Shown here: positions 13,181 through 27,100 of the stretch, one piece after another | Position numbering within the stretch: the first letter of the stretch is position 1 | Layout of the letters: every line of letters begins with the position of its first letter | Assembly: GCF_029227915.1 (NCBI RefSeq) | Contig: NC_079883.1 | Location: 31,188,001-31,252,000, forward strand | Origin: Hydractinia symbiolongicarpus | Lineage: Eukaryota > Cnidaria > Hydrozoa > Anthoathecata > Hydractiniidae | Reading direction: 5' to 3' | DNA length: 64,000 bases | The notes under the pieces: model-generated | What the model saw: only the letters and a program-made list of their open reading frames with translations | Databases searched by the model: none | Told to the model about the DNA's origin: nothing | Program-made: the position numbers and the translations under genes

Positions 13181-15500
13181 GTCGCGGGTTTTCGTTTGCC
13201 GGCGATTAGACTTCTTTTATTCAGCGTCTCATCAAAAATGAAAACATTTTTAAAAACTACAAGTCTCAAGCGTTTTAATGGTAAAAAAAAAATTTAAAAA
13301 ATCGTTCGGGAAATGAGTTTACTCCCTGGGTACTTTCTTTGTATACATTCGACTATACGGGCCAAGCCCGGGATTTACGGGAAATCGCGGGATTTCGTTT
13401 GCCGGTGATTAAACCTCTTTCATTAAGCGTCTCATCAAAAATGAAAACATTTTTAAAAAATACAAGTCTCATGCGTTTTAGTGGTTAAAAAAAAATTTAA
13501 AAAATCGTTCTGGAAATGAGTTTACTTACAGGGTACTTTCTTTGTATACATTCGACTATACGGGCCAAGCCCGGGATTTACGGGAAATCGCGGGTTTTCG
13601 TTTGCCGGCGATTAAACCTCTTTAATTAAGCGTCTCATCAAAAATGAAAACATTTTTGAAAACTACAAGTCTCATGCGTTTTAGTGGTGAAATAGTAATT
13701 TAAAAAGTCGTTCGGGAAATGAATTTACTTCCTGGGTACTTTCTTTGTATACTTTTGACTATACAGGCCAAGCCCGGGATTTACGGGAAATCGCGGGTTT
13801 TCGTTTGCCGGCGATTAAACCTCTTTCATTAAGCGTCTCATCAAAAATGAAAACATTTTTGAAAACTACAAGTCTCATGCGTTTTAGTGGTGAAATAGTA
13901 ATTTAAAAAATCGTTCGGGAAATGAGTTTACACACTGGGTACTTTCTTTGTATACTTTTGCCTATACGGGCCGAGTCCGGGATTTACAGGAAGTCGCGGG
14001 TTTTCGTTTGCCGGCGATTAAACTTCTTTTATTCAGCGTCTCATCAAAAATGAAAACATTTTTAAAAACTACAAGTCTCATGGGCTTTAGTGGTGAAATA
14101 ATAATTCAAAAAATCGTTCGGGAAATGAGTTTACTCCCTGGGTACTTTCTTTGTATACTTTTGACTATACGGGCCGAGTCCGGATTTACGGGAAGTCGCG
14201 GGTTTTCGTTTGCCGGCAATTAGACTTCTTTTATTCAGCGTCTCATCAAAAATGAAAACATTTTTAAAAACTACAAGTCTCAAGCGTTTTAATGGTAAAA
14301 AAAAAATTTAAAAAATCGTTCGGGAAATGAGTTTACTCCCTGGGTACTTTCTTTGTATACATTCGACTATACGGGCCAAGCCCGGGATTTACGGGAAATC
14401 GCGGGATTTCGTTTGCCGGTGATTAAACCTCTTTCATTAAGCGTCTCATCAAAAATGAAAACATTTTTGAAAAATACAAGTCTCATGCGTTTCAGTGGTT
14501 AAAAAAAAATTTAAAAAATCGTTCTGGAAATGAGTTTACTCACAGGGTACATTCTTTGTATACATTCGACTATACGGGCCAAGCCCGGGATTTACGGGAA
14601 ATCGCGGGTTTTCGTTTGCCGGCGATTAAACCTCTTTAATTAAGCGTCTCATCAAAAATGAAAACATTTTTGAAAACTACAAGTCTCATGCGTTTTAGTG
14701 GTGAAATAGTAATTTAAAAAGTCGTTCGGGAAATGAATTTACTTCCTGGGTACTTTCTTTGTATACTTTTGACTATACAGGCCAAGCCCGGGATTTACGG
14801 GAAATCGCGGGTTTTCGTTTGCCGGCGATTAAACCTCTTTCATTAAGCGTCTCATCAAAAATGAAAACATTTTTGAAAACTACAAGTCTCATGCGTTTTA
14901 GTGGTGAAATAGTAATTTAAAAAATCGTTCGGGAAATGAGTTTACACCCTGGGTACTTTCTTTGTATACTTTTGCCTATACGGGCCGAGTCCGGGATTTA
15001 CGGGAAGTCGCGGGTTTTCGTTTGCCGGCGATTAAACTTCTTTTATTCAGCGTCTCATCAAAAATGAAAACATTTTTAAAAACTACAAGTCTCATGGGCT
15101 TTAGTGGTGAAATAATAATTCAAAAAATCGTTCGGGAAATGAGTTTACTCCCTGGGTACTTTCTTTGTATACTTTTGACTATACGGGCCGAGTCCGGATT
15201 TACGGGAAGTCGCGGGTTTTCGTTTGCCGGCGATTAGACTTCTTTTATTCAGCGTCTCATCAAAAATGAAAACATTTTTAAAAACTACAAGTCTCAAGCG
15301 TTTTAATGGTAAAAAAAAAATTTAAAAAATCGTTCGGGAAATGAGTTTACTCCCTGGGTACTTTCTTTGTATACATTCGACTATACGGGCCAAGCCCGGG
15401 ATTTACGGGAAATCGCGGGATTTCGTTTGCCGGTGATTAAACCTCTTTCATTAAACGTCTCATCAAAAATGAAAACATTTTTGAAAAATACAAGTCTCAT
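13180..15500. repeat. 5-monomer higher-order repeat, two full copies plus a partial third
   Basis: A private variant, ATTAGACTTC in place of ATTAAACTTC, lies at 13205, 14219 and 15233, exactly 1,014 bp apart. CTATACAGGCCAAG and CATGGGCTTTAGTGG recur in the same order once per copy. The third copy runs into the 3-monomer repeat that follows. Confidence 0.92.
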
Positions 15501-16640
15501 GCGTTTTAGTGGTTAAAAAAAAATTTAAAAAATCGTTCGGGAAATGAGTTTACTCCCTGGGTACTTTCTTTGTATACTTTTGACTATACGGGCCGAGTCC
15601 GGGATTTACGGGAAATCGCAGGTTTTCGTTTGCCGGCGATTAAACTTCTTTTATTCAGCGTCTCATCAAAAATGAAAACATTTTTGAAAACTACAAGTCT
15701 CATGCGTTTTAGTGGTGAAAAAATAAATTAAAAAATCGTTCGGGAAATGAGTTTACTTCCTGGGTACTTTCTTTGTATACTTTTGACTATACGGGCAAAG
15801 CCCGGGATGTACGGGAAATCGCGGGTTTTCGTTTGCCGGCGAATAAACTTCTTTTATTCAGCGTGTCATCAAAAATGAAAACATTTTTGAAAACTACAAG
15901 TCTTATGCGTTTTAGTGGTAAAAAAATAATTTAAAAAATCGTTGTGGAAATGAGTTTACTCACAGGGTACTTTCTTTGTATACATTCGACTATACAGGCC
16001 AAGCCCGGGATTTACGGGAAATCGCGGGATTTCGTTTGCCGGTGATTAAACCTCTTTCATTAAACGTCTCATCAAAAATGAAAACATTTTTGAAAAATAC
16101 AAGTGTCATGCGTTTTAGTGGTAAAAAAAAAATTTAAAAAATCGTTCGGGAAATGAGTTTACTCCCTGGGTACTTTCTTTGTATACTTTTGACTATACGG
16201 GCCGAGTCCGGGATTTACGGGAAATCGCAGGTTTCCGTTTGCCGGCGATTAAACTTCTTTTATTCAGCGTCTCATCAAAAATGAAAACATTTTTGAAAAC
16301 TACAAGTCTCATGCGTTTTAGTGGTGAAAAAATAAATTAAATAATCGTTCGGGAAATGAGTTTACTTCCTGGGTACTTTCTTTGTATACTTTTGACTATA
16401 CGGGCAAAGCCCGGGATGTACGGGAAATCGCGGGTTTTCGTTTGCCGGCGAATAAACTTCTTTTATTCAGCGTGTCATCAAAAATGAAAACATTTTTGAA
16501 AACTACAAGTCTTATGCGTTTTAGTGGTAAAAAAATAATTTAAAAAATCGTTCTGGAAATGAGTTTACTCACAGGGTACTTTCTTTGTATACATTCGACT
16601 ATACAGGCCAAGCCCGGGATTTACGGGAAATCGCGGGATT
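15420..16640. repeat. 3-monomer higher-order repeat, two copies
   Basis: The variant GGGCAAAGCCCGGGATGTAC occurs at 15793 and 16402, 609 bp (three monomers) apart. The GGTGATTAAACC with TTAAACGTCTC monomer, the GCGTGTCATC monomer and the AATAAACTTC variant repeat in the same order in both copies. Confidence 0.9.
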
Positions 16641-17756
16641 TCGTTTGCCGGCGATTAAACCTCTTTCATTAAGCCTCTCATCAAAAATGAAAACATTTTT
16701 GAAAACTACAAGTCTCATGCGTTTTAGCGGTAAAAAAAAAATTTAAAAAATCGTTCGGGAAATGAGTTTACTCCCTGGGTACTTTCTTTGTATACTTTTG
16801 ACTATACGGGCCGAGTCCGGGATTTACGGGAAATCGCAGGTTTTCGTTTGCCGGCGATTAAACTTCTTTTTTTCAGCGTCTCATCAAAAATGAAAACATT
16901 TTTGAAAACTACAAGTCTCATGCGTTTTAGTGGTGAAAAAATAAATTAAAAAATCGTTCGGAAAATCAGTTTACTTCCTGGGTACTTTCTTTGTAAACTT
17001 TTGACTATACGGGTCAAGCCCGGGATTTACGGGAAATCGCGGGTTTTCGTTTGCCGGCGATTAAACTTCTTTTATTCAGCGTCTCATCAAAAATGAAAAC
17101 ATTTTTGAAAACTACAAGTCTTATGCGTTTTAGTGGTGAAAAAATAATTTAAAAAATCGTTCTGGAAATGAGTTTACTCACAGGGTACTTTCTTTGTATA
17201 CATTCGACTATACGGGCCAAGCCCAGGATTTACGGGAAATCGCGGGTTTTCGTTTGCCGGCGATTAAACCTCTTTCATTAAGCGTCTCATCAAAAATGAA
17301 AACATTTTTGAAAACTACAAGTCTCATGGGTTTTAGTGGTGAAATAATAATTTAAAAAATCGTTCGGGAAATGAGTTTACTCCCTGGGTACTTTCTTTGT
17401 ATACTTTTGACTACACGGGCCGAGTCCGGATTTACGGGAAGTCGCGGGTTTTCGTTTGCCGGCGATTAAACTTCTTTTATTCAGCGTCTCATCAAAAATG
17501 AAAACATTTTTAAAAACTACAAGTCTCAAGCGTTTTAGTGGTGAAAAAAAAATTTAAAAAATCGTTCGGGAAATGAGTTTACTCCCTGGGTACTTTCTTT
17601 GTATACATTCGACTATACGGGCCAAGCCCGGGATTTACGGGAAATCGCGGGATTTCGTTTGCCGGCGATTAAACCTCTTTCATTAAGCGTCTCATCAAAA
17701 ATGAAAACATTTTTGAAAACTACAAGTCTCATGCGTTTTAGTGGTGAAAAAAAAAT

Positions 17757-17959
17757 TTAAAAAATCGTTCGGGAAATGAGTTTACTCCCTGGGTACTTTC
17801 TTTGTATACATTCGACTATACGGGCCAAGCCCGGGATTTACGGGAAATCGCGGGATTTCGTTTGGCGGCGATTAAACCTCTTTCATTAAGCGTCTCATCA
17901 AAAATGAAAACATTTTTGAAAACTACAAGTCTCATGTGTTTTAGTGGTTAAAAAAAAAT
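17757..17959. repeat. Representative type A monomer, 203 bp
   Basis: Type A differs from type B by linked changes: TACATTCGACTATACGGG instead of TACTTTTGACTATACGGG, CCAAGCCCGGG instead of CCGAGTCCGG (one base longer, giving 203 bp), AAATCGCGGG instead of AAGTCGCGGG, and CCTCTTTCATTAAGC instead of CTTCTTTTATTCAGC. The two types commonly alternate in the left half of the window. The type A centre forms a small perfect inverted repeat, CGGGC-CAA-GCCCG. Mixed monomers also exist, for instance TTTTG with CCAAGCCC, as expected if conversion or exchange shuffles the two. Confidence 0.92.
17821..17833. repeat. Short inverted repeat in the GC-rich part of type A monomers
   Basis: CGGGC, CAA, GCCCG: 5 bp perfect arms with a 3-base loop. 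In type B monomers the same place reads CGGGCCGAGTCCG, which breaks the arms. This is one example; the element recurs in most type A monomers. Confidence 0.8.
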
Positions 17960-19514
17960 TTAAAAAATCGTTCGGGAAATGAGTTTACTCCCTGGGTACT
18001 TTCTTTGTATACTTTTGACTATACGGGCCGAGTCCGGGATTTACGGGAAATCGCAGGTTTTCGTTTGCCGGCGATTAAACTTCTTTTATTCAGCGTCTCA
18101 TCAAAAATGTAAACATTTTTGAAAACTACAAGTCTCATGCGTTTTAGTGGTGAAAAAATAAATTAAAAAATCGTTCGGGAAATGAGTATACTTCCTGGGT
18201 ACTTTCTTTGTATACTTTTGACTATACGGGCCAAGCCTGGGATTTACGGGAAATCGCGGGTTTTCGTTTGCCGGTGAATAAACTTCTTTTATTCAGCGTC
18301 TCATCAAAAATGAAAACATTTTTGAAAACTACAAGTCTCATGCGTTTTAGTGGTAAAAAAAAAATTTAAAAAATCGTTTTGGAAATGAGTTTACTCACAG
18401 GGTACTTTCTTTGTATACTTTTGACTATACGGGCCAAGCCCGGGATTTACGGGAAATCGCAGGTTTTCGTTTGCCGGCGATTAAACTTCTTTTTTTCAGC
18501 GTCTCATTAAAAATGAAAACATTTTTGAAAACTACAAGTCTCATGCGTTTTAGTGGTGAAAAAATAAATTAAAAAATCGTTCGGGAAATGAGTTTACTTC
18601 CTGGGTACTTTCTTTGTATACTTTTGACTATACGGGTCAAGCCCGGGATTTACGGGAAATCGCGGGTTTTCGTTTGCCGGCGATTAAACTTCTTTTATTC
18701 AGCGTCTCATCAAAAATGAAAACATTTTTGAAAACTACAAGTCTTGTGCGTTTTAGTGGTGAAAAAATAATTTAAAAAATCGTTCTGGAAATGAATTTAC
18801 TCACAGGGTACTTTCTTTGTATTCATTCGACTATACGGGCCAAGCCCGGGATTTACGGGAAATCGCGGGTTTTCGTTTGCCGGCGATTAAACCTCTTTCA
18901 TTAAGCGTCTCATCAAAAATGAAAACATTTTCGAAAACTACAAGTCAAGGACTTTAGTGGTGAAATAATAATTTAAAAAATCGTTCGGGAAATGAGTTTA
19001 CTCCCTGGGTACTTTCTTTGTATACTTTTGACTATACGGGCCGAGTCCGGGATTTACGGGAAGTCGCGGGTTTTCGTTTGCCGGCGATTAAACTTTTTTT
19101 ATTCAGCGTCTCATCAAAAATGAAAACATTTTTAAAAACTACAAGTCTCAAGCGTTTTAGTGGTGAAAAAAAAATTTAAAAAATCGTTCGGGAAATGAGT
19201 TTACTCCCTGGGTACTTTCTTTGTATACATTCGACTATACGGGCCAAGCCCGGGATTTACGGGAAATCGCGGGATTTCGTTTGCCGGCGATTAAACCTCT
19301 TCATTAAGCGTCTCATCAAAAATGAAAACATTTTTGAAAACTACAAGTCTCATGCGTTTTAGTGGTTAAAAAAAAATTTAAAAAATCGTTCCGGAAAAGA
19401 GTTTACTCCCTGGGTACTTTCTTTGTATACTTTTGACTATACGGGCCGAGTCCGGGATTTACGGGAAATCGCAGGTTTTCGTTTGCCGGCGATTAAACTT
19501 CTTTTATTCAGCGT

Positions 19515-22030
19515 CTCATCAAAAATGAAAACATTTTTAAAAACTACAAGTCTCAAGCGTTTTAGTGGTGAAAAAAAAATTTAAAAAATCGTTCGGGAAA
19601 TGAGTTTACTCCCTGGGTACTTTCTTTGTATACATTCGACTATACGGGCCAAGCCCGGGATTTACGGGAAATCGCGGGATTTCGTTTGCCGGCGATTAAA
19701 CCTCTTCATTAAGCGTCTCATCAAAAATGAAAACATTTTTGAAAACTACAAGTCTCATGCGTTTTAGTGGTTAAAAAAAAATTTAAAAAATCGTTCCGGA
19801 AAAGAGTTTACTCCCTGGGTACTTTCTTTGTATACTTTTGACTATACGGGCCGAGTCCGGGATTTACGGGAAATCGCAGGTTTTCGTTTGCCGGCGATTA
19901 AACTTCTTTTATTCAGCGTCTCATCAAAAATGAAAACATTTTTAAAAACTACAAGTCTTATGCGTTTTAGTGGTGAAAAAATAATTTAAAAAATCGTTCT
20001 GGAAATGAGTTTACTCACAGGGTACTTTCTTTGTATACATTCGACTATACAGGCCAAGCCCGGGATTTACGGGAAATCGCGGGATTTCCTTTGCCGGCGA
20101 TTAAACCTCTTTCCTTAAGCCTCTCATCAAAAATGAAAACATTTTTGAAAACTACAAGTCTCATGCGTTTTAGTGGTAAAAAAAAATTTAAAAAATCGTT
20201 CGGGAAATGAGTTTACTCCCTGGGTACTTTCTTTGTATACTTTTGACTATACGGGCCGAGTCCGGGATTTACGGGAAATCGCAGGTTTTCGTTTGCCGGC
20301 GATTAAACTTCTTTATTTCAGCGTCTCATCGAAAATGAAAACATTTTTGAAAACTACAAGTCTTGTGCGTTTTAGTGGTGAAAAAATAATTTAAAAAATC
20401 GTTCTGGAAATCAGTTTACTCACAGGGTACTTTCTTTGTATTCATTCGACTATACGGGCCAAGCCCGGGATTTACGGGAAATCGCGGGTTTTCGTTTGCC
20501 GGCGATTAAACCTCTTTCATTAAGCGTCTCATCAAAAATGAAAACATTTTCGAAAACTACAAGTCAAGGGCTTTAGTGGTGAAATAATAATTTAAAAAAT
20601 AGTTCGGGAAATGAGTTTACTCCCTGGGTACTTTCTTTGTATACTTTTGACTATACGGGCCGAGTCCAGATTTACGGGAAGTCGCGGGTTTTCGTTTGCC
20701 GGCGATTAAACTTTTTTTATTCAGCGTCTCATCAAAAATGAAAACATTTTTAAAAACTACAAGTCTCAAGCGTTTTAGTGGTGAAAAAAAAATTTAAAAA
20801 ATCGTTCGGGAAATGAGTTTACTCCCTGGGTACTTTCTTTGTATACATTCGACTATACGGGCCAAGCCCGGGATTTACGGGAAATCGCGGGATTTCGTTT
20901 GCCGGCGATTAAACCTCTTCATTAAGCGTCTCATCAAAAATGAAAACATTTTTGAAAACTACAAGTCTCATGCGTTTTAGTGGTTAAAAAAAAATTTAAA
21001 AAATCGTTCCGGAAAAGAGTTTACTCCCTGGGTACTTTCTTTGTATACTTTTGACTATACGGGCCGAGTCCGGGATTTACGGGAAATCGCAGGTTTTCGT
21101 TTGCCGGCGATTAAACTTCTTTTATTCAGCGTCTCATCAAAAATGAAAACATTTTTAAAAACTACAAGTCTTATGCGTTTTAGTGGTGAAAAAATAATTT
21201 AAAAAATCGTTCTGGAAATGAGTTTACTCACAGGGTACTTTCTTTGTATACATTCGACTATACAGGCCAAGCCCGGGATTTACGGGAAATCGCGGGATTT
21301 CCTTTGCCGGCGATTAAACCTCTTTCCTTAAGCCTCTCATCAAAAATGAAAACATTTTTGAAAACTACAAGTCTCATGCGTTTTAGTGGTAAAAAAAAAT
21401 TTAAAAAATCGTTCGGGAAATGAGTTTACTCCCTGGGTACTTTCTTTGTATACTTTTGACTATACGGGCCGAGTCCGGGATTTACGGGAAATCGCAGGTT
21501 TTCGTTTGCCGGCGATTAAACTTCTTTATTTCAGCGTCTCATCGAAAATGAAAACATTTTTGAAAACTACAAGTCTTGTGCGTTTTAGTGGTGAAAAAAT
21601 AATTTAAAAAATCGTTCTGGAAATCAGTTTACTCACAGGGTACTTTCTTTGTATTCATTCGACTATACGGGCCAAGCCCGGGATTTACGGGAAATCGCGG
21701 GTTTTCGTTTGCCGGCGATTAAACCTCTTTCATTAAGCGTCTCATCAAAAATGAAAACATTTTCGAAAACTACAAGTCAAGGGCTTTAGTGGTGAAATAA
21801 TAATTTAAAAAATAGTTCGGGAAATGAGTTTACTCCCTGGGTACTTTCTTTGTATACTTTTGACTATACGGGCCGAGTCCAGATTTACGGGAAGTCGCGG
21901 GTTTTCGTTTGCCGGCGATTAAACTTTTTTTATTCAGCGTCTCATCAAAAATGAAAACATTTTTAAAAACTACAAGTCTCAAGCGTTTTAGTGGTGAAAA
22001 AAAAATTTAAAAAATCGTTCGGGAAATGAG
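19515..22030. repeat. 6-monomer higher-order repeat, two tandem copies
   Basis: Period about 1,213 bp. Markers in matching order: CCTCTTCATTAAGC (one base short) at about 19705 and 20917; CTTCTTTATTTCAGC with CATCGAAAATG at about 20.31 and 21.52 kb; and the 2 bp deletion monomer AAGTCAAGG at 20561 and 21774. An additional CCTCTTCATTAAGC monomer at about 19299 lies two monomers before the first copy, so the unit itself contains a local dimer duplication at its edge. Confidence 0.9.
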
Positions 22031-24100
22031 TTTACTCCCTGGGTACTTTCTTTGTATACATTCGACTATACGGGCCAAGACCGGGATTTACGGGAAATCG
22101 CGGGATTTCGTTTGCCGGCGATTAAACCTCTTTCATTAAGCGTCTCATCAAAAATGAAAACATTTTTGAAAACTACAAGTCTCATGCGTTTTAGTGGTTA
22201 AAAAAAAATTTAAAAAATCGTTCGGGAAATGAGTTTACTCCCTGGGTACTTTCTTTGTATACTTTTGACTATACGGGCCGAGTCCGGGATTTACGGGAAA
22301 TCGCAGGTTTTCGTTTGCCGGCGATTAAACTTTTTTTATTCAGCGTCTCATCAAAAATGAAAACATTTTTGAAAACTACAAGTCTCATGCGTTTTAGTGG
22401 TGAAAAAATAAAATAAAAAATCGTTCGGGAAATGAGTTTACTTCCTGGGTACTTTCTTTGTATACTTTTGACTATACGGGCCAAGCCTGGGATTTACGGG
22501 AAATCGCAGGTTTTCGTTTGCCGGCGATTAAACTTCTTTTATTCAGCGTCTCATCAAAAATGAAAACATTTTTAAAAACTACAAGTCTTATGCGTTTTAG
22601 TGGTGAAAAAATAATTTAAAAAATCGTTCTGGAAATGAGTTTACTCACAGGGTACCTTCTTTGTATACATTCGACTATACAGGCCAAGCCCGGTATTTAC
22701 GGGAAATCGCGGGATTTCGTTTGCCGGCGATTAAACCTCTTTCCTTAAGCCTCTCATCAAAAATGAAAACATTTTTGAAAACTACAAGTCTCATGCGTTT
22801 TAGTGGTAAAAAAAAATTTAAAAAATCGTTCGGGAAATGAGTTTACTCCCTGCGTACTTTCTTTGTATACTTTTGACTATACGGGCCGAGTCCGGGATTT
22901 ACGGGAAATCGCAGGTTTTCGTTTGCCGGCGATTAAACTTCTTTATTTCAGCGTGTCATCAAAAATAAAAACATTTTTAAAAACTACAAGTCTCATGCGT
23001 TTTAGTGGTGAAAAAATAAATTAAAAAATCGTTCAAGAAATGAGTTTACTTCCTGGGTACTTTCTTTGTATACTTTTGACTATACGGGTCAAGCCCGGGA
23101 TTTACGGGAAATCGCGGGATTTCCTTTGCCGGCGATTAAACCTCTTTCCTTAAGCCTCTCATCAAAAATGAAAACATTTTTGAAAACTACAAGTCTCATG
23201 CGTTTTAGTGGTAAAAAAAAAATTAAAAAATCGTTCGGGAAATGAGTTTACTCCCTGGGTACTTTCTTTGTATACTTTTGACTATACGGGCCGAGTCCGG
23301 GATTTACGGGAAATCGCAGGTTTTCGTTTGCCGGCGATTAAACTTCTTTATTTCAGCGTCTCATCGAAAATGAAAACATTTTTGAAAACTACAAGTCTTG
23401 TGCGTTTTAGTGGTGAAAAAATAATTTAAAAAATCGTTCTGGAAATCAGTTTACTCACAGGGTACTTTCTTTGTATTCATTCGACTATACGGGCCAAGCC
23501 CGGGATTTACGGGAAATCGCGGGTTTTCGTTTGCCGGCGATTAAACCTCTTTCATTAAGCGTCTCATCAAAAATGAAAACATTTTTGAAAACTACAAGTC
23601 TCATGCGTTTTAGTGGTAAAAAAAAAATTAAAAAATCGTTCGGGAAATGAGTTTACTCCCTGGGTACTTTCTTTGTATACTTTTGACTATACGGGCCGAG
23701 TCCGGGATTTACGGGAAATCGCAGGTTTTCGTTTGCCGGCGATTAAACTTCTTTATTTCAGCGTCTCATCGAAAATGAAAACATTTTTGAAAACTACAAG
23801 TCTTGTGCGTTTTAGTGGTGAAAAAATAATTTAAAAAATCGTTCTGGAAATCAGTTTACTCACAGGGTACTTTCTTTGTATACTTTTGACTATACGGGCC
23901 GAGTCCGGGATTTACGGGAAATCGCAGGTTTTCGTTTGCCGGCGATTAAACTTCTTTATTTCAGCGTCTCATCGAAAATGAAAACATTTTTGAAAACTAC
24001 AAGTCTTGTGCGTTTTAGTGGTGAAAAAATAATTTAAAAAATCGTTCTGGAAATCAGTTTACTCACAGGGTACTTTCTTTGTATTCATTCGACTATACGG
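22030..24100. repeat. Dimer and single-monomer tandem duplications inside the array
   Basis: The monomer with CTTCTTTATTTCAGC and CATCGAAAATG is repeated at about 23343, 23748 and 23950: 405 bp (two monomers), then 202 bp (one). The last copy begins with a hybrid at about 23.87-23.89 kb, where CACAGGGTAC (normally followed by ATTCATTCG) joins a type B CTTTTGACTATACGGGCCGAG. This looks like recent local slippage or unequal exchange. Confidence 0.87.
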
Positions 24101-27100
24101 GCCAAGCCCGGGATTTACGGGAAATCGCGGGTTTTCGTTTGCCGGCGATTAAACCTCTTTCATTAAGCGTCTCATCAAAAATGAAAACATTTTCGAAAAC
24201 TACAAGTCAAGGGCTTTAGTGGTGAAATAATAATTTGAAAAATCGTTCGGGAAATGAGTTTACTCCCTGGGTACTTTCTTTGTATACTTTTGACTATACG
24301 GGCCGAGTCCAGATTTACGGGAAGTCGCGGGTTTTCGTTTGCCGGCGATTAAACTTTTTTTATTCAGCGTCTCATCAAAAATGAAAACATTTTTAAAAAC
24401 TACAAGTCTCAAGCGTTTTAGTGGTGAAAAAAAAATTTAAAAAATCGTTCGGGAAATGAGTTTACTCCCTGGGTACTTTCTTTGTATACATTCGACTATA
24501 CGGGCCAAGACCGGGATTTACGGGAAATCGCGGGATTTCGTTTGCCGGCGATTAAACCTCTTTCATTAAGCGTCTCATCAAAAATGAAAACATTTTTGAA
24601 AACTACAAGTCTCATGCGTTTTAGTGGTTAAAAAAAAATTTAAAAAATCGTTCGGGAAATGAGTTTACTCCCTGGGTACTTTCTTTGTATACTTTTGACT
24701 ATACGGGCCGAGTCCGGGATTTACGGGAAATCGCAGGTTTTCGTTTGCCGGCGATTAAACTTCTTTTATTCAGCGTCTCATCAAAAATGAAAACATTTTT
24801 GAAAACTACAAGTCTCATGCGTTTTAGTGGTGAAAAAATAAATTAAAAAATCGTTCGGGAAATGAGTTTACTTCCTGGGTACTTTTTTTGTATACTTTTG
24901 ACTATACGGGCCAAGCCTGGGATTTACGGGAAATCGCAGGTTTTCGTTTGCCGGCGATTAAACTTCTTTTATTCAGCGTCTCATCAAAAATGAAAACATT
25001 TTTAAAAACTACAAGTCTTATGCGTTTTAGTGGTGAAAAAATAATTTAAAAAATCGTTCTGGAAATGAGTTTACTCACAGGGTACCTTCTTTGTATACAT
25101 TCGACTATACAGGCCAAGCCCGGTATTTACGGGAAATCGCGGGATTTCGTTTGCCGGCGATTAAACCTCTTTCCTTAAGCCTCTCATCAAAAATGAAAAC
25201 ATTTTTGAAAACTACAAGTCTCATGCGTTTTAGTGGTAAAAAAAAATTTAAAAAATCGTTCGGGAAATGAGTTTACTCCCTGCGTACTTTCTTTGTATAC
25301 TTTTGACTATACGGGCCGAGTCCGGGATTTACGGGAAATCGCAGGTTTTCGTTTGCCGGCGATTAAACTTCTTTATTTCAGCGTGTCATCAAAAATAAAA
25401 ACATTTTTAAAAACTACAAGTCTCATGCGTTTTAGTGGTGAAAAAATAAATTAAAAAATCGTTCGGGAAATGAGTTTACTTCCTGGGTACTTTCTTTGTA
25501 TACTTTTGACTATACGGGTCAAGCCCGGGATTTACGGGAAATCGCGGGTTTTCGTTTGCCGGCGATTAAACTTCTTTTATTCAGCGTCTCATCAAAAATG
25601 AAAACATTTTTGAAAACTAAAAGTCTTATGCGTTTTAATGGTGAGAAAATAATTTAAAAAATCGTTCTGGAAATGAGTTTACTCACAGGGTACTTTCTTT
25701 GTATACATTCGACTATACGGGCCGAGTCCGGATTTACGGGAAGTCGCGGGTTTTCGTTTGCCGGCGATTAAACCTCTTTCATTAAGCGTCGCATCAAGAA
25801 TGAAAACATTTTTGAAAACTACAAGTCTCATGCGTTTTAGTGGTGAAATAGTAATTTAAAAAATCGTTCAGGAAATGAGTTTACACCCTGGGTACTTTCT
25901 TTGTATACTTTTGCCTATACGGACCGAGTCCGGGATTTACGGGAAGTCGCGGGTTTTCGTTTGCCGGCGATTAAACTTCTTTTATTCAGCGTCTCATCAA
26001 AAATGAAAACATTTTTGAAAACTGCAAGTCTCATGCGTTTTATTGGTGAAAAGATAATTTAAAAAATCGTTTTGGAAATGAGTTTACTCTCAGGGTACTT
26101 TCTTTGTATACATTCGACTATCCGGGCCAAGCCCGGGATTTACGGGAAATAGCGGGTTTTCGTTTGTCGGCGATTAAACCGCTTTCATTAAGCGTCTCAT
26201 CAAAAATGAAAACATATCTGAAAACTACAAGTCTCATGCGTTTTAGTGGTGAAAAAATAATTTAAAAAATCGTTCGGGAAATGAGTTTACTCCCTGGGTA
26301 CTTTCTTTGTATACTTTTGACTATACGGGCCGAGTACGGATTTACGGGAAGTCGCGGGTTTTCGTTTGCCGGCGATTAAACTTCTTTTATTCAGCGTCTC
26401 ATCAAAAATGAAAACATTTTTAAAAACTACAAGTCTCATGGCCTTTAGTGGTGAAATAGTAGTTTAAAAAATCGTTCGGGAAATCTGTTTACTCCCTGGG
26501 TACTTTCTTTGTATACTTTTGCCTATACGGGCTGAGTCCAGATTTATGGGAAGTCGCGGGTTTTCGTTTGCCGGCGATTAAACCACTTTCATTAAGCGTC
26601 TCATCAAAAATGAAAACATTTCTGAAAACTACAAGTCTCATGCGTTTTAGTGGTGAAAAATTAATTTAAAAAATCGTTCGGGAAATGAGTTTACTCCCTG
26701 GGTACTTTCTTTGCATACTTTTGACTATACGGGCCGAGTCCGGGATTTACGGGAAATCGCAGGTTTTCGTTTGACGGCAATTAAACTTCTTTTATTCAGC
26801 GTCTCATCAAAAATGAAAACATTTTTGAAAACTACAACTCTCATGCGTTTTAGTGGTGAAAAAATAAATTAAAAAATCGTTGTGGAAATGAGTTTACTCC
26901 CTGGGTACTTTCTTTGTATACTTTTGACTATACGGGCCGAGTACGGATTTACGGGAAGTCGCGGGTTTTCGTTAGCCGGCGATTAAACTTCTTTTATTCA
27001 GCGTCTCATCAAAAATGAAAACATTTTTAAAAACTACAAGTCTCATGGCCTTTAGTGGTGAAATAGTAGTTTAAAAAATCGTTCGGGAAATCAGTTTACT

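Larger units (their letters stand above)
16640..19515. repeat. Mixed A/B monomers without a clear higher-order unit
   Basis: Ordinary alternation of type A and type B monomers. It contains the first copy of a 2 bp deletion variant, AAGTCAAGGACTTTAG at about 18942, which later marks copies at 20561, 21774, 24204 and 29671. A variant with ATTCATTCG in place of ATACATTCG also first appears here (about 18.83 kb). No gene or unique sequence was found. Confidence 0.85.

Noticed and set aside
772-15237. Open reading frames of 70-141 codons on the + strand, many with near-identical products
   Set aside because: They are the monomer translated in a frame short of stops. They cross monomer boundaries, start in different parts of the unit, end whenever an A-run changes length, and have no consistent upstream signal. 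Because 202 and 203 are not multiples of three, the frame shifts from unit to unit; similar products simply reflect repeated DNA.
17814-17830. CENP-B box-like sequence (ATTCGACTATACGGGC in type A monomers)
   Set aside because: The CENP-B core needs TTCG, seven bases with a fixed A, then CGGG. Here the gap is six bases (ACTATA), so the spacing is wrong; type B monomers lose the TTCG altogether. No other block fits.
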